DNA of 64,000 bases from Pedobacter sp. (GTDB taxonomy: Bacteria > Bacteroidota > Bacteroidia > Sphingobacteriales > Sphingobacteriaceae). Below the pieces are notes generated by a model. The model saw only the letters and a program-made list of their open reading frames with translations. It searched no databases and was not told where the DNA came from. A program made the translations under genes and the position numbers. The stretch spans positions 1 through 64,000 of the forward strand of contig JAVHXV010000004.1 of NCBI GenBank assembly GCA_031119475.1. Reading direction: 5' to 3'. Shown piece by piece: positions 1-6,380 of the stretch (positions within the stretch are counted from its first letter, which is position 1; each line of letters opens with the position of its first letter).

Positions 1-55
1 ACTTTTTACTTTTTACTTTTTACTTTTTACTTTTTACTTTTTACTTTTTACTTTT
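1..55. repeat. 7-bp tandem array, unit ACTTTTT
   Basis: Seven perfect copies of ACTTTTT are followed by a partial copy. The array runs into the stop codon of the DUF502 gene on the minus strand, so the sense strand downstream of that gene reads AAAAAGT words. The same word recurs at 43035-43076, again touching the stop codon of a minus-strand gene. It may continue beyond the window start. Confidence 0.95.
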
Positions 56-644
56 AAAACTGGCTTACCCCACCGCTCACCACCAATTTCATGGCATCGG
101 CGGCACTCATGTTGAGGGGTCTGATCTTGTCTTTGCTGACAACGAATACCTGTCCGGCGAAAGAATAGGAAAAGGGAAAGTAAACGATGGCTTCTCCTTC
201 TAGGCCCAATTTGCCAAGGTCGCTCTGTGTAAGGAAACCGATACGTTTTAGGCCTTCATCGCCTTCTACGAGAACGGGATGGTTAAATTTCTTCTCATCG
301 CCTACGAAAGCCTCAGTGAGGTCTTTGATGGAGGTAAAGATAAAATTGAGCAGCGGTAGCTTGTTCAGGATCTTGCGGAACCAATTGTACATCGGCTCCG
401 TTACGAAGTTGGTCACAAAAATTCCGGCCAACAGGATGATGGCGATCACGAGCACCAATCCCAGGCCCGGAATATTCCGATTGGCCCCAGTAGCCGGATT
501 AACGCCCAGGATGTTATTGAGGTTTAACCAACTGTCGACCGTAGTGACCGCCCATACCACAATAAAAATGCTCAGGGCAATCGGCACCACGACCAATAAT
601 CCCTTGATCAAATAATTTAGCAGTGCCTTTCCAATCCTGTTCAT
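54..644 (-). CDS. DUF502 family membrane protein
   Basis: This 196-residue protein has two hydrophobic segments, about residues 10-33 and 58-82, then a soluble C-terminal domain. The layout and motifs (LLNYLIKGLLVVVPIALS at the N-terminus, FPFSYSFAGQVFVV near the end) match the DUF502 family of small inner-membrane proteins of unknown function, and the length is usual for it. It appears monocistronic; its stop codon lies inside the ACTTTTT array at the window start. Upstream are a heptad array and a tiny membrane-protein gene on the same strand. The family call is confident; the role is unknown. Confidence 0.85.
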   Translation of the reverse strand: MNRIGKALLNYLIKGLLVVVPIALSIFIVVWAVTTVDSWLNLNNILGVNPATGANRNIPGLGLVLVIAIILLAGIFVTNFVTEPMYNWFRKILNKLPLLNFIFTSIKDLTEAFVGDEKKFNHPVLVEGDEGLKRIGFLTQSDLGKLGLEGEAIVYFPFSYSFAGQVFVVSKDKIRPLNMSAADAMKLVVSGGVSQF

Positions 645-670
645 ACAGTCAGTTTAGGTGTCCATCATCC

Positions 671-761
671 TTGCGCTTTACGCTTTGCTCTATGCGCCCT
701 GCGCTTTGCTTCTTGATCTTTTGTCTTTAATCTTTTGTCTTTGTTCTTTATGCTAAAGTCT
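671..761. repeat. Degenerate 7-bp array, 13 units
   Basis: Thirteen successive heptads keep exact register with consensus TTnnnCT (for example TTTGTCT, TTAATCT, TTGCGCT, TTACGCT). The array ends at the stop codon of the 41-codon gene at 761-886 (minus strand), so that gene's sense strand downstream is purine-rich. It fills most of the spacer to the DUF502 gene. Confidence 0.9.
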
Positions 762-886
762 TAATGCTTATCACTGGTATCAGCCTTTCTCACAAAAGTG
801 AGTACAAAAGCGGTAATGAAGATAATTGCACATACGGTGGCTAAAGTCACCAATGTAATTAAGCCTTGAGTTGATTGAGGTCCCAT
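761..886 (-). CDS. Small single-span membrane protein (41 aa)
   Basis: This ORF is too short for the supplied track. It starts ATG-GGA-CCT at 886 and ends TAA at 761. The product begins MGPQSTQGLITLVTL, has one hydrophobic stretch at about residues 8-33, and a charged tail VRKADTSDKH, so it would be a single-span membrane peptide with a polar C-terminus. Support comes from the clean membrane-segment-plus-charged-tail composition and the clear ORF in an otherwise unexplained spacer between DUF502 and the divergent acyltransferase gene. No family is recognised. Small hydrophobic peptides like this are often left out of annotations. Coding potential is likely but not proven from one sequence. 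Confidence 0.6.
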   Translation of the reverse strand: MGPQSTQGLITLVTLATVCAIIFITAFVLTFVRKADTSDKH

Positions 887-977
887 AGTATTCGTTTTTA
901 TGGCAGTAAAGTTAAGTTTTTTATTCAGTTTTTGCCATGCGATGCGCAGTAAAATTCGTTAACTTCGTTGCCGACCT

Positions 978-2048
978 ATGGAAGACAAACTGACTGGAAC
1001 CCGGCCACATTACGAAATACTCGACGGACTGAGGGGCGTTGCGGCAATCGCCGTGGTCATTTTCCATTTTATGGAGATGGCCATAACCGATTATACCCAA
1101 AACTTTATCGCCCATGGCTTTTTGGCGGTCGATTTCTTTTTCTGTCTTTCGGGATTTGTGATCGCCTATGCGTATGATGACCGGATCAGGAACATTGGAC
1201 TGGCCGCATTTTTTCGTGCCCGGCTCATCCGGCTGCATCCTTTGGTGATCTTGGGCAGCATTTTGGGCCTGTTGGCCTTCCTCTTCGATCCCTTTGGCGG
1301 CAGCCTTGCGGGTTACAGCAGTGGCAGGATCATCCTGTTGTTCATCGCTTCTATCCTGCTCATCCCTTTTCCGGTGATGGCCGAACGCGCCAATAACCTG
1401 TTCGGGCTCAATGCCCCGGCCTGGTCGCTGTTCTGGGAATACATCGCCAATATCGTTTATGCACTGGTCTTGCACCGTTTGAGCAAATGGGCACTGCTCG
1501 TGCTCGCCTTCTTCGGCGCTGTTCTCCTCGTCTATACCAGCAACCATGCAGGTGGCTCCCTGATGGGCGGATGGGGCAAGCCCAACTTTTGGGATGGTGG
1601 CGCAAGGGTTTTCTATTCCTTTTTGGCGGGCATGCTCGTCTACCGTTTCAATGGCATCATCCATTCAAGATTGGGCTTTATCGGTGTCGCTATACTTTTG
1701 GCGCTTACCTTTGTGATGCCCTTTAACCAATGGAACTGGCTCACCGAACCGCTGGTGGTCATCTTTTATTTTCCGCTGATCGTGGCTTTGGGTGCGGGAG
1801 CCAAGTTGGCCAAGAGCCTGCGTCCGCTCTGCGTGATGGCCGGCAGACTTTCCTATCCGCTGTACATGACACATTATGCGGTCATCTGGTCGTTCCTGAA
1901 CTATTACAATGCGTATAAGCCGACTATGGGGCAATTGGCAGTTATTATATGTGTGGGTGTGGTGATCTTGATCAGTTTTGCCTATCTGGTGATGCGGATT
2001 TACGATACGCCAGTAAGGGCCTATCTATCCAATAAACGGAAAGGATGA
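978..2048 (+). CDS. Acyltransferase 3 family membrane protein (OafA/YrhL-like)
   Basis: This 356-residue protein has about ten hydrophobic spans and the acyltransferase-3 signature: an N-terminal LDGLRGVAAIAVVIFHF with the conserved basic and histidine residues, RARLIRLHPL after the second segment, and PAWSLFWEY, equivalent to the family's WSLSVE motif. Members move acetyl or other acyl groups from the cytoplasm onto extracytoplasmic sugars such as O-antigen, peptidoglycan or exopolysaccharide. The acceptor cannot be told from sequence, and no polysaccharide genes are adjacent. The stop overlaps the recX start (ATGATGA), so the two are probably cotranscribed by chance of position rather than function. 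Confidence 0.88.
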   Translation: MEDKLTGTRPHYEILDGLRGVAAIAVVIFHFMEMAITDYTQNFIAHGFLAVDFFFCLSGFVIAYAYDDRIRNIGLAAFFRARLIRLHPLVILGSILGLLAFLFDPFGGSLAGYSSGRIILLFIASILLIPFPVMAERANNLFGLNAPAWSLFWEYIANIVYALVLHRLSKWALLVLAFFGAVLLVYTSNHAGGSLMGGWGKPNFWDGGARVFYSFLAGMLVYRFNGIIHSRLGFIGVAILLALTFVMPFNQWNWLTEPLVVIFYFPLIVALGAGAKLAKSLRPLCVMAGRLSYPLYMTHYAVIWSFLNYYNAYKPTMGQLAVIICVGVVILISFAYLVMRIYDTPVRAYLSNKRKG

Positions 2049-2536
2049 TGAAAAGCCAAGCCCAGAAACCTTATCTCGATAAGAAAACTGCGTTAGTCAA
2101 AGCAGAAAGCTGGTGTGCCTATCAGGAAAGATCGCAACAGGAAGTGCGCGACAAGCTGTACGAATATGGCCTGCACCAGAAAGAAGTAGAGGAACTGGTG
2201 ACCGAACTGATCCTGACCAACTTTTTGAACGAGGAAAGGTTTGCCATGGCCTATGTTTCGGGCAAGGTAAAGATCAAGAAATGGGGAAAGATCAAGATCA
2301 GGCAGGGGCTGAAGCTGAAGAAAGTGCCCGATAAACTGATTCAAAAGGCCTTAAAAAGCATCGATGAGGAACTGTACTACAACAATCTTACGGCACTGGC
2401 CCTGCAAAAGGCAAAAATACTGACCGAGAAAGATCCCCTGAAAAGGAAATACAAGCTGGCTACGTTTTTAATGGGCAAGGGATTTGAGCAGGATTTGATT
2501 TTTGATGTCCTGAAAGCCAATAACTTATCTGGATAG
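2045..2536 (+). CDS. recX: Regulatory protein RecX
   Basis: This 163-residue all-helical protein has the RecX pattern: an N-terminal AESWCAYQERSQQEVRDKL, a central LTNFLNEERFAMAYVSGKV, the basic KKWGKIKIRQGLKLKKV, and a C-terminal KYKLATFLMGKGFEQDLIFDVL. RecX binds RecA filaments and modulates recombination and strand exchange. Length is normal for Bacteroidota RecX. Two adjacent ATGs occur at the start; 2045 is given, which overlaps the upstream acyltransferase by four bases. recA is not in the window. Confidence 0.88.
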   Translation: MMKSQAQKPYLDKKTALVKAESWCAYQERSQQEVRDKLYEYGLHQKEVEELVTELILTNFLNEERFAMAYVSGKVKIKKWGKIKIRQGLKLKKVPDKLIQKALKSIDEELYYNNLTALALQKAKILTEKDPLKRKYKLATFLMGKGFEQDLIFDVLKANNLSG

Positions 2537-2559
2537 CCTATTTTTTTGTAAAATATTTC

Positions 2560-2589
2560 TTGACGGAATTATAAATCTGTTTATATTTG
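2560..2589 (+). promoter_or_regulatory. Bacteroidota-type promoter for tRNA-Gly
   Basis: TTG at 2560-2562 is separated by exactly 19 bases from TATATTTG at 2582-2589. This matches the Bacteroidetes primary sigma factor consensus (-33 TTTG or TTG, -7 TAnnTTTG). Transcription would begin about 7 bases downstream, giving a leader of about 60 nt before the tRNA. Confidence 0.7.
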
Positions 2590-2658
2590 CAGACCCAAAC
2601 GGATAGGTGTTATACAAACACGATCGGTTTCGGAAACATCGGATGATGTTCACATATT

Positions 2659-2731
<73 letters not shown>

Positions 2732-2733
2732 CT

Positions 2734-2759
2734 AAATGCCTTCCTACCAGGAGGCATTT
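2734..2759 (+). terminator. Hairpin after tRNA-Gly
   Basis: AAATGCC and GGCATTT pair around an inner TCCT/AGGA stem with one bulged T. A short AT-rich tail (AATTTTAAA) follows instead of a strong T-run, so termination strength is uncertain. Confidence 0.6.
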
Positions 2760-2786
2760 AATTTTAAAGGCAATTTTTGCTTTTAA

Positions 2787-2828
2787 GCTCAGATGGTGGT
2801 CCCGATAGCTATCGGGATGGTAGACACG
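2787..2828 (+). pseudogene. tRNA-Leu 5' relic interrupted by a palindrome
   Basis: GCTCAGATGGTGG at 2787-2799 and TGGTAGACACG at 2818-2828 are identical to the first 27 bases of the functional tRNA-Leu(UAA) downstream, except that AAC in the D-loop is replaced by the perfect 18-bp palindrome TCCCGATAGCTATCGGGA. Nothing resembling the anticodon, variable or T arms follows, so only the 5' third of the tRNA is duplicated. Confidence 0.85.
2800..2817. repeat. 18-bp perfect palindrome TCCCGATAGCTATCGGGA
   Basis: This sequence equals its own reverse complement over all 18 bases and sits exactly in the D-loop of the tRNA-Leu relic. It is probably a dispersed palindromic repeat, but only one copy is in this window, so its mobility is inferred from the clean replacement of tRNA sequence. 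Confidence 0.85.
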
Positions 2829-2859
2829 AAGAAAATATCGTATATCAACACTATTCTAT

Positions 2860-2944
2860 GCTCAGATGGTGGAACTGGTAGACACGCAGGACTTAAAATC
2901 CTGTGCCCTTTAAAGGCGTGCGGGTTCGATTCCCGCTCTGAGTA
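2860..2944 (+). tRNA. tRNA-Leu(UAA)
   Basis: The 85-nt class II tRNA has acceptor GCTCAGA/TCTGAGT (one G-T pair), anticodon stem CAGGA/TCCTG with loop CTTAAAA (anticodon TAA), a long variable arm, T-loop GTTCGATTC and discriminator A. CCA is not encoded. Confidence 0.96.
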
Positions 2945-2947
2945 CTT

Positions 2948-2983
2948 AAGGAAACAGTGCATAGTCGTTGTTTCCTTTTTTTA
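2948..2983 (+). terminator. Rho-independent terminator after tRNA-Leu(UAA)
   Basis: AAGGAAACA pairs perfectly with TGTTTCCTT (9 bp) around a 12-base loop and is followed by a run of T. It begins four bases after the tRNA 3' end. Confidence 0.88.
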
Positions 2984-3035
2984 TGCCTATAAAAAACTAA
3001 AAATCAAATAGATATACTTATCTGTGTATTTCAGT

Positions 3036-3436
3036 AAAAGTAGCCACCCACTTTTGTTCCAAACTGTCCAGCCCAATCAGGGCTTTTCTTTTTAAGGACG
3101 TTTCGTATTCAGCCGAACCTGCAGACAGCACACTCCGGATCACAAAGCTATGTACCGAGCTTTTGCTCCGCAAAAGCACCGAATCACACCCACGAAGACA
3201 GCTAAACAACAGTAACAGATATGAGGGAGACAACGAAAACAATATCTCCGATTTTTGACAGGTTTTAAGCGTCAGTATTTAGTTTTGACACCAAGGGAAG
3301 ACCATGAATTCAAACCAAGCTTTCAGACTCTTAAAAAGCCTTAAAATCAGCCGATTGGACACTTTTAGGCGAAATAGAGTGGACACTTTGGAGCATCAGA
3401 TGTGGCCAGTTTGCAAAAAATAGGGCGGCCACTTTT
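3036..3436. mobile_element. Relic or MITE-like element with inverted ends (IS21-like termini)
   Basis: Left end 3036-3070 (AAAAGTAGCCACCCAC...AAACTGTCCA) matches the reverse complement of right end 3403-3436 (AAAAGTGGCCGCCC...AAACTGGCCA) at about 28 of 35 positions. At the right end four related GGmCAC/GGCCAG words recur at 3357, 3381, 3404 and 3427, a 23-24 bp period; at the left end two copies recur 24 bp apart. Multiple short repeats at both tips are typical of IS21-family elements. The 330-bp interior has no transposase, so this is a deleted or non-autonomous copy. Exact outer ends and target duplication are not resolved. It lies just downstream of a tRNA gene. Confidence 0.55.
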
Positions 3437-3826
3437 GGAAAAACCTCCACTCTAGATCTTGCGGAAGACATTTGTACTAAAATAAACATGAATATTTAAT
3501 CAATTAACTTTTATTGGTCTCTTAATCTGTTCGAGTGACAAAAAACTTAGGTGGGTTTACAAACCGTAAATCATATGTAGCATTACGATTATGGTTTTAA
3601 AATTAAATTCAGCATCCAAATATGCCAGAACTCCATCTCTTTCATCTTCTAATGGAGTCGCTAGCATTCTTAAGAAATGTCTATTCCCAATTATTTACAA
3701 ATTTTACACTTTTATTTACAACCCAAATTCGCCGCACGGAAAGACTCCACTTAATTTTGTTGCCATGATCTAAAAGGAAAAATAAAAAAATGTCCTAAAG
3801 ATCTACGTCATTAAACTTCAAAAATT
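3437..3826. other. AT-rich gap without a convincing gene
   Basis: No ORF here has persuasive coding character; the listed 60-codon plus-strand ORF looks random. On the minus strand a 36-codon open stretch around 3575-3680 (MLATPLEDERDGVLAYLD...) is in a reasonable protein-like composition and could be the tail of a decayed gene, but no family is recognised. Confidence 0.5.
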
Positions 3827-4369
3827 ATGAAAAAAGTTATTTATTCACTGGTCCTATTGCTGGTTGTGGCAGGCGGACTGGTATTGGCCAATCGCGGAAC
3901 CAAAAGTGAAACCCCTAAAAAGCCAAAGCCAAGGGTACTTACTGCTGCTGAAAAGCAAGCGGCATTAAAAAATTGGGAAGCTAGTCCTGATGGGATCAAG
4001 TACAAGCAATGGGAAGCGTCTCCCGTAGGTAAAAAAGTGTATGCCAGCGAAGCTAAGATCATGAAAAATGTGCGGGCGTTCAGCAACATGGAAGCGGTGG
4101 TCACCTCCCTTTCCCTTCCGCCAGGATCACGGTTAGGTTTCGGGGTGATGGTTAAGATCAATGGTGAAGATTTTATCCTCAGTTTCGGACTCGAAGAACC
4201 CATGGAATTTAAGCAATTGCACAGCCTAAAGGTTAATGATAGCATATTGATCAAAAGCCACGTCGTATCCCATGCGCCCAAGTATGCCTATCCAATCGTA
4301 TCGGGCGATTATGTAGAACGTGATGGCAAGGTCATCTATAAACGCAAACCCCGGAAAGGGGGATGTTGA
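3827..4369 (+). CDS. Membrane-anchored or secreted protein of unknown function
   Basis: This 180-residue protein has an N-terminal hydrophobic segment (residues 4-21, MKKVIYSLVLLLVVAGG) that would act as a signal anchor, then a Lys/Pro-rich linker. The motif WEASPxGxK occurs twice at about residues 50 and 62 as an imperfect repeat. The rest (residues 85-170) is beta-rich and ends in a basic KPRKGGC tail. The family is not recognised. It is preceded by the relic element and an AT-rich gap, and followed convergently by the hydrolase operon. The start is the only plausible ATG before the hydrophobic segment. Confidence 0.75.
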   Translation: MKKVIYSLVLLLVVAGGLVLANRGTKSETPKKPKPRVLTAAEKQAALKNWEASPDGIKYKQWEASPVGKKVYASEAKIMKNVRAFSNMEAVVTSLSLPPGSRLGFGVMVKINGEDFILSFGLEEPMEFKQLHSLKVNDSILIKSHVVSHAPKYAYPIVSGDYVERDGKVIYKRKPRKGGC

Positions 4370-4434
4370 GTAAAAAATCTATCATCACGGTTATGATAAA
4401 TCCGCTCTAGCGAAAAGCCTTTGCATCCTGCTTA

Positions 4435-4450
4435 TCCCCTTCGGAGGGGG
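4435..4450. repeat. Short hairpin TCCCCTTCGGAGGGGG between convergent genes
   Basis: CCCC and GGGG arms pair around TTCGGA. The sequence resembles a CCTTCGGAGGGGG word that I recall as dispersed in many Bacteroidota genomes. There is no T-run, so terminator function is doubtful. Confidence 0.4.
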
Positions 4451-4499
4451 CAAGGGCGAGGAAAGAGAAAACTTCTGTTGTATCCCTGATAGATCTACC

Positions 4500-5333
4500 C
4501 TACTCATCCAAAAACTTTTCGATCATCGGGATCACAAAACTGGCCTGATCTGATTTGGAGCTGAGCGTAGTGATCTCTCCGATGTATTCGCCATGGATGC
4601 CGGGAATGATGGCCAAGACCGAACCGGCCAACAGGCGGTGCAGGGCCACCGCATGTTCAGGAAGGATCACATCTTGGTCGCCATTGAGAATGAAAGCCTT
4701 GGACTTAATGGATCGGAGCTGTTCATCGGGAATATCTTTAAAGTTGACCATCCTCTTGGCATCCCGGTCGTGCATCACCTGAAGTCCGGCCGGATCAGAG
4801 GCCACCTTAAGGTATGCGGTTTTCAGTTCTTGGGGCATATGATCCAAACTTGCCTGTTTCATAAAGTCCCAAAATGGTGCAGGGACACCATTCCGTTTGC
4901 TGAGCGCAGAACCCAAGACCATTCTATTCACGATGGCTGGGTGGCGGATGGCAATCTGCAGGGTGGTTGTTCCGCCATTGCTAAAGCCAAAGAAATCGGC
5001 TTTGCTGATGTTCAGTTGTGCCAATAAAGCGGCCACGTCATCTGCATCTTGTTCGAATGTAAGCTCCTTCCCCCTATCTTCGGTTCTCCCATGTGCCTGA
5101 AGTTCTACGGCGATCACTTGGCGGTGCTTGGCCAGCATGGGAATTACCCGACCAAAAGTACTGGCTATGGTAGAGCCTCCGCCATGGATGAGCACCAGCG
5201 GCTTGCCCTTTCCGTAGATTTCATAGTACATCTTCATTCCATTAACCAAAGCGAAACCGCTTTTTTGGGGTGATTGTGCTGGTAAGGTCATAGCTGATAC
5301 GGTTAAGCAGATCAAAATTAATAACTTTTTCAT
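4500..5333 (-). CDS. Secreted alpha/beta hydrolase
   Basis: This 277-residue protein starts with a signal peptide (MKKLLILICLTVSAMTLPAQ) and has an alpha/beta hydrolase core: oxyanion-hole motif HGGGS at about residues 50-54, nucleophile elbow GFSNGG with Ser118, an acid in NGDQDVILP, and His in GIHGEY near residue 247. The catalytic set therefore looks complete. Substrate is unknown; members include esterases, lactonases and dehalogenases. It is the last gene of the ArsR-AHSA1-hydrolase operon, with its start immediately after the AHSA1 stop, so it probably shares the ArsR-controlled promoter. Confidence 0.85.
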   Translation of the reverse strand: MKKLLILICLTVSAMTLPAQSPQKSGFALVNGMKMYYEIYGKGKPLVLIHGGGSTIASTFGRVIPMLAKHRQVIAVELQAHGRTEDRGKELTFEQDADDVAALLAQLNISKADFFGFSNGGTTTLQIAIRHPAIVNRMVLGSALSKRNGVPAPFWDFMKQASLDHMPQELKTAYLKVASDPAGLQVMHDRDAKRMVNFKDIPDEQLRSIKSKAFILNGDQDVILPEHAVALHRLLAGSVLAIIPGIHGEYIGEITTLSSKSDQASFVIPMIEKFLDE

Positions 5334-5819
5334 TTAGGCTTTTTTTTGTAGGAGCAGGTTCAATTTGTTGAACATCTTGATCCAGCTCTGGTAAGCACCT
5401 GTTTCTTTTGCCTTTTCCTCAGACACCGTCTGATGGATGGTCAATTTGGTACACTGGCCTATGGATTCAAAAATAACGGTAGCCACATGTCGCTCTGGCC
5501 AATCTTCGACCTTGCCATTGGCAACCGAGCTTACGGCCTCTCCCGCTTCGTTGGACATCACCATGGTGAACACCAATTTTTCGTCTGGTATGATTTCCAG
5601 GTAAGTGCCAATAATCCAACATGGGCCATGCACCGGATCGTGGATGCAATAATGGAATTGCCCACCTCTTTTTACGGCTATTGACTTAAATTCAATACTG
5701 CAACCATCGGGCGCATACCAATGCTTGAGCTGTTCAGGGTCTGTCCATGCCTTGAACACCTTCGCCCGTGGGGCATCAAACAAATGGCTGATCAATAATT
5801 CTTTTGTATCTGACTTCAT
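5334..5819 (-). CDS. SRPBCC / AHSA1 family protein
   Basis: This 161-residue protein has the activator of Hsp90 ATPase-like (AHSA1, START-fold) pattern: LLISHLFDAPRAKVFKAWTDPEQLKHWYAP at the N-terminus, a central GTYLEIIPDEKLVFTMVM, and a C-terminal helix with GAYQSWIKMFNKL. Such single-domain proteins form a hydrophobic cavity; in bacteria they commonly sit next to an ArsR-family regulator, as here. The start codon overlaps the arsR-like stop (ATGA), which indicates translational coupling. Ligand and role are unknown. Confidence 0.9.
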   Translation of the reverse strand: MKSDTKELLISHLFDAPRAKVFKAWTDPEQLKHWYAPDGCSIEFKSIAVKRGGQFHYCIHDPVHGPCWIIGTYLEIIPDEKLVFTMVMSNEAGEAVSSVANGKVEDWPERHVATVIFESIGQCTKLTIHQTVSEEKAKETGAYQSWIKMFNKLNLLLQKKA

Positions 5820-6139
5820 AGCTTATTTTTTGTAGCGGCCAAAAACTTGTCGAGCTTTTCAAACCGCTGGTTCCATACTTTACGTGACTGTGCGACCCAA
5901 TCTGTTACCTCATCCAGCTTGGCAAGCTGCGCTTCACAGACCTGTTCGCGGCCTTTTTGGTGCATCATCACCATTCCGCATTCCTTTAAGATCTTAATGT
6001 GCTTGGCAATGGCCTGCTTGCTCATGTCGAGGTCTTCGCCAATCTGCGTGATATTTAGCGGCCCTGTAGACAATTTGTTAATAATGATCCGCCTCGTGGG
6101 ATCAGCAATGGCCTGAAATACGTCTCTTCTTTCTATCAT
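5816..6139 (-). CDS. ArsR-family winged-helix regulator
   Basis: This 107-residue protein is a single winged helix: RRDVFQAIADPTRRIIINKL then the recognition helix region ITQIGEDLDMSKQAIAKHIKIL and a wing ending GREQVCEAQL. There is no CxC metal-binding motif, so it belongs to the metal-independent branch that accompanies AHSA1 proteins. It is the first gene of a three-gene operon. Two almost identical 16-bp palindromes lie 4 and 31 bases upstream of the start codon, so autorepression is likely. ATGA overlap with the next gene. Confidence 0.92.
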   Translation of the reverse strand: MIERRDVFQAIADPTRRIIINKLSTGPLNITQIGEDLDMSKQAIAKHIKILKECGMVMMHQKGREQVCEAQLAKLDEVTDWVAQSRKVWNQRFEKLDKFLAATKNKL

Positions 6140-6142
6140 TAT

Positions 6143-6185
6143 ACAACCGAATGGTTGTCAAATATAAAGACAACCATTCAGTTGT
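6143..6185 (-). promoter_or_regulatory. Double palindromic operator upstream of the ArsR operon
   Basis: ACAACCGAATGGTTGT (6143-6158) and ACAACCATTCAGTTGT (6170-6185) are each imperfect palindromes with ACAAC/GTTGT arms and are reverse complements of each other at 15 of 16 positions. They are 27 bp apart centre to centre and start four bases before the ArsR start codon, where a repressor would block transcription. Confidence 0.75.
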
Positions 6186-6193
6186 GCAAATAT

Positions 6194-6233
6194 TTTTATC
6201 ATGTAGCAAGGCTACGCCTGCTACATGATAAAA
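6194..6233. repeat. 15-bp perfect stem-loop between divergent genes
   Basis: TTTTATCATGTAGCA pairs perfectly with TGCTACATGATAAAA around a 10-base loop AGGCTACGCC. Being flanked by T and A runs on both sides, it looks like a bidirectional terminator, yet it lies between divergently transcribed genes where none is needed. It may be a dispersed repeat. Confidence 0.7.
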
Positions 6234-6272
6234 TTATCAGCGTGTGCCTGCGACATGACAGTTCAGTTACGC

Positions 6273-6352
6273 AATTAAACGGCTCAACAATTAACCAGTT
6301 CAACAACTAACCAGTTAACCAATTAACCAGTTAAACATTTAACCATTTAACC
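6273..6352. repeat. 8-bp periodic array, 10 units
   Basis: Ten octads hold exact register with consensus A(A/G)TTAACC (for example AATTAACC, AGTTAACC, ATTTAACC). It lies in the leader just upstream of murF-alr, C/A-rich on the coding strand. Confidence 0.9.
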
Positions 6353-6380
6353 AAAAATCTTATCTTAGTTCCGCTATACC

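Noticed and set aside
921-1664. 247-residue minus-strand ORF
   Set aside because: It is fully antisense to the acyltransferase and rich in Gln/Glu/His/Arg typical of antisense shadows.
2793-3011. 72-residue plus-strand ORF over the tRNA-Leu
   Set aside because: It reads through the tRNA-Leu gene and its relic and is a chance frame.
3018-3242. 74-residue minus-strand ORF
   Set aside because: Its C-terminal codons are made by the left terminal repeat of the relic element, and the rest has no protein-like pattern.
3591-3773. 60-residue plus-strand ORF in the AT-rich gap
   Set aside because: Composition is random-like and there is no promoter, family or neighbour support.
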